DNA of 64,000 nt from Isoetes taiwanensis (Eukaryota > Streptophyta > Lycopodiopsida > Isoetales > Isoetaceae): NCBI GenBank assembly GCA_021234155.1, contig JAJEKV010000015.1:12223920-12287919 (forward strand), written 5' to 3'. The translations under genes and the position numbers were made by a program. This document shows, piece by piece, positions 62,401-64,000 of this stretch. Under the pieces are notes generated by a model, which saw only the letters and a list, made by a program, of their open reading frames with translations, ran no database searches and was not told the origin of the DNA. The stretch's first letter is position 1. Each line of letters opens with the position of its first letter.

Positions 62401-62824
62401 CTACCTGGCTTCCTGCAATCGTATTCAACGACTTGATCACTTCTCGGAGCCACCTTCTTCTTCTGAGACCGTTGATGTTCATGCTGTCATGAAGCAACCT
62501 TTGCTTGATGACACTCAGCAACCTCTCTTCTTCACCACGCACACTGCTCAGCCTCCTGTCATGTTTCAGCCACCTGCTCATACGGTTGAGGACACGGAGG
62601 TTGTTCCTCACATTCAAACTCCAGCTGTGGAAATTGTGGACCTTGGGACAAATCAACCGGTCCGCTTAGCTGCTGATCTTCCGTCTTCCTATAAAGCACG
62701 CGCTGTGACATTGTTCAAGAAATTCAAACACATTTTTGCTTGGAGCTACAAAGATCTTCGAGGCATCAAAAAAGACTTGGGGGAACTCACCATTCCTACC
62801 AAACCGGATGCCCGTCCAATCTAG
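59498..62824 (+). CDS. Ty3/Gypsy Gag-protease polyprotein
   Basis: 1108 codons from ATG 59498 to TAG 62822-62824. Residues 1-225 are Pro/Ser/Gln-rich. Residues about 229-380 form the retrotransposon Gag capsid-like region (HMEEFEALAILNGHAQPQLK, WPEMKTAFLSHYG). Three CCHC zinc knuckles (C-x2-C-x4-H-x4-C) start at residues 411, 433 and 508, separated by a Gln-rich linker. The aspartic protease has IDGGSAVNLI with the catalytic Asp at about 797, and the second conserved block VGRPFLRQA at about 871. Asp-Gly-Gly replaces the common Asp-Ser/Thr-Gly. The frame continues past the stop straight into reverse transcriptase. It encodes particle proteins and the enzyme that cleaves them. Confidence 0.95.
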   Translation: MSTRGFTPEELLCQTAARLERHQRREAVRDMYDSAYDIEGGRIRSRAQSAPPTPRVHSRPGSPPVCRHCSQPQSPQHTPVQPTPHYFQTPDSTYINIPSGQTPLPSQPSSPPGGMGYPHVSFGPTHVHDFQSSPSFQHALPVYQTTDLKPPETGSQGPSPPDVAFAGPHVFSVPPPSSQPQTVHPLYAASYYPPNPPIYATVPSSPTTPSLKLTYPTFGNTKGKPLDQSAQAHMEEFEALAILNGHAQPQLKFHIFSTTLRGAPHQWLMANKSHWKQSWPEMKTAFLSHYGTTDDDQLLLKQLNDLQQEPTESARDFADRLHILVSKLQEYPTQSQILVWFLQGLPPAIRLMTEYLRPKSLEQAIELVNHSVNVSSRGVALTELPFMPPVMVPQNSAQPQQANPQRAHIWCTICKYQGHLANECNSSNGPPHCKRCNMCNHATEECTRSHPTPFRNKMVFQVQTTPQQQQSYQQYPIQQQQQYPQQQPSQQTRAQGNRPPFDPSKAQCYHCHAWGHTTTECPQLPQVQVQLPGSTESASVRLTAYQLWVANGKQGPRPVLRKPPRPPQQQRPQPVASPSTSMDQQAQEEIYQALNPPVQQSNWVGLVARHNRASRPLTIIPNHTQPAFAVDTIPHDDEKRVHFAPDLDKLMPHVMPKVRQSILKLMQAAEGRTLANVHATTRAQQRQAEPSTSTGGRSHTYPNIAAEVELLKEVSASLPQSPAPLDPADPFSHVPLELQEELAKIKIPLSLSTILKLCPALKDQLPLPTVLVGAVATSTPTVHATVGNQQVNHVQIDGGSAVNLITDKLQKQLGIKQLYRAPYDIKLANGHITRPQGITPLLHINIGDLKFPLEFGVWKAGEDPGDYEMLVGRPFLRQAKSIHYWATDQLVITDGHLNATMDLETGKLISVEHAEPSISDTDSEDARNIYRVQAPPAGLPLSSYPEYTDPWGEMTLDQDQAVAALLDPYLASCNRIQRLDHFSEPPSSSETVDVHAVMKQPLLDDTQQPLFFTTHTAQPPVMFQPPAHTVEDTEVVPHIQTPAVEIVDLGTNQPVRLAADLPSSYKARAVTLFKKFKHIFAWSYKDLRGIKKDLGELTIPTKPDARPI

Positions 62825-64000
62825 CAACGACAGTACAGGCTCAACCCAAATTACCGTAACCGCGTCAAGGCTGAAATTGACAAACTTTTGGCTGCTGGCC
62901 TCATTTATGAAGTCAAACATTCGGAGTGGGTGAGCCCCATCGTCATTGCTTTAAAACATAACGGTAAGATCCGCGTTTGTGTGGACTACCGCAAACTCAA
63001 TCAAGCTACGGAGCGTGATCATTTTCCGCTTCCCTTTACTGACCAAGTTCTCGAAGAGGTTGTTGGTCATGAGATGTACTCCTTCATGGATGGCTTCTCC
63101 GGGTACAATCAAATATCTATCAAGCCCGAGGATCAACTCAAAACTACTTTCACCACCCCGTGGGGCACTTTTGCCTACAAGGTGGTCCCTTTTGGGTTGT
63201 CCAACTCTCCTTCCACTTTTCAGCGTATCATGCTTTCCGTCTTTCAAGACTTTATGAAGGATAAACCTTTTCTGCAAATCTTTCAAGATGATTTTTCTGC
63301 TTACAGCTCTATGGATGATCACCTGGACAAATTGGAGCTTGTCTTTCAAAAATGTGATGAATCTGGCATTAGTCTCAACCCTGAGAAGTGTACTTTCTGC
63401 GTCACTTCAGGCGTCCTGTTGGGACATGTGGTCAGTAAAGAAGGCATCACCACGGACCCTGCAAAAATTAGCTGTGTTCTGAAAGCTCAAGCCCCGTCTA
63501 ATATCAAGGAGACACGCTCTTTCCTGGGTAAGGTCAATTACTATTCCACTTTCATTCCTGGACTTGCAGCTATAGCTGACCCCATTCATAAACTCACGGG
63601 GGATGAATCCACTTGGGCTTGGAATCCTCAAGCGGAAGCTGCCTTTCAGAAATTGAAGTTGTTACTTACTCAGGCCCCGGTTCTTGTTCCTCCTCAATGG
63701 GACAAGCCCTTCCACGTTCATGTGGATGTCTCCGCCTTTGCTATTGGTGTTGTCCTCTCCCAAGCATATAACGACACCACGGATAAACCCATCCGATATG
63801 CCAGTAGGAAACTCAATCCTGCTGAGCGTAACTATTCTGCCACGGAACGGGAAGCGTTGGGTTTAGTTTTCTGTGTCCAACGCTTCCGTCATTATTTATT
63901 GGGTAGTCAGATCAGGTTCTTTGTCGATCATCAAGCTCTTCTTTATTTGATCAACAAAGCCACGCCCACGGGACGCATTGCTCGTTGGGTTCTTTTGCTG
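62825..64000 (+). CDS. Ty3/Gypsy reverse transcriptase-RNase H (partial, runs off window)
   Basis: Same frame as Gag-protease, separated only by one TAG. It copies the element RNA into DNA. Motifs in order: YRLNPNYRNRVKAEIDKLL, RVCVDYRKLNQ, SFMDGFSGYNQI (catalytic Asp at 63089-63091), PFGLSNSPSTFQR, and FQDD at 63281-63292 in place of YxDD (both Asp present). After GHVVSKEGI and the connection region, RNase H shows HVDVSAFAIGVVLSQ (Asp at 63725-63727), TEREALGLV and FVDHQALLYL. No other stop or frameshift to the window edge. Integrase should follow. It has no start codon of its own near the junction, so it depends on readthrough, or the element is disabled. Confidence 0.95.

Larger units (their letters stand above)
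58883..64000 (+). mobile_element. Ty3/Gypsy LTR retrotransposon, 5' 5.1 kb
   Basis: Starts with TGTTAG at 58883, exactly where the homology to unit A stops (A continues ccaagattcc after 41470). It contains a 5' LTR, a gag-protease frame and reverse transcriptase-RNase H, in the order PR-RT-RH typical of Ty3/Gypsy. Integrase and the 3' LTR lie beyond the window. One UAG interrupts the polyprotein frame. Confidence 0.95.

Overview
The window is eukaryotic nuclear DNA from a land plant with a transposon-rich genome. The plant signals are DYW-type PPR pseudogenes, a plant Ty3/Gypsy element, a CACTA transposon with plant-style GCGACG subterminal repeats, L1-like LINEs with a zf-RVT zinc finger, and GT-AG introns. 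Several proteins do not match any flowering-plant family I can name, so a fern or another non-flowering lineage is possible, but that is a weak inference. No bacterial operons, CRISPR arrays or rRNA genes are seen.

Layout. Positions 1-20970 are mostly gene-poor: two (TA)n tracts, one possible broken membrane-protein gene (5450-6150, minus), a degenerate CACTA-like element (about 8405-9828), a GC-rich block without recognisable genes (9829-13140) and a 600-bp TTCC-type pyrimidine tract (16331-16942). Positions 20980-25210 hold minus-strand gene pieces of unknown function. One has a promoter-like upstream block, and its 5' part is duplicated at 24810-25210.

From 25059 to the right end the window is one tandem segmental duplication with a unit of about 9.3 kb. 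Unit A starts at 25059 and unit B at 43328. Each unit carries, in order, a DYW PPR pseudogene, a minus-strand LINE, a plus-strand poly(A)-tailed LINE, an 85-bp-type repeat block and a degenerate AGATTC array. Four insertions came after the duplication, and for each the other unit preserves the empty site. Unit A has a 6.8-kb element with inverted terminal sequences, a two-exon BAH-domain gene and a transposase-like gene (28469-35304), plus a 5'-truncated LINE (38033-40200). Unit B has an 8.14-kb CACTA element (45702-53843) that splits the PPR pseudogene with a 3-bp target duplication, and a Ty3/Gypsy element starting at 58883 that runs off the window. After removing the insertions, A to 41470 (about 7.42 kb) and B to 58882 (about 7.41 kb) have nearly equal length.

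Most interesting items. (1) The 6.8-kb element pairs a BAH-domain protein with a transposase-like protein; I cannot assign it to a known superfamily, and it is the best candidate for an undescribed system. (2) The CACTA element has CACAA termini and carries a roughly 5.6-kb array of 1.12-kb tandem units and three tandem tRNA-like sequences. (3) The Ty3/Gypsy element has a single in-frame UAG exactly between protease and reverse transcriptase. (4) Differences between duplicate copies cluster at CTG/CAG sites, which suggests methylation-linked sequencing error and means some frameshifts here may not be real.
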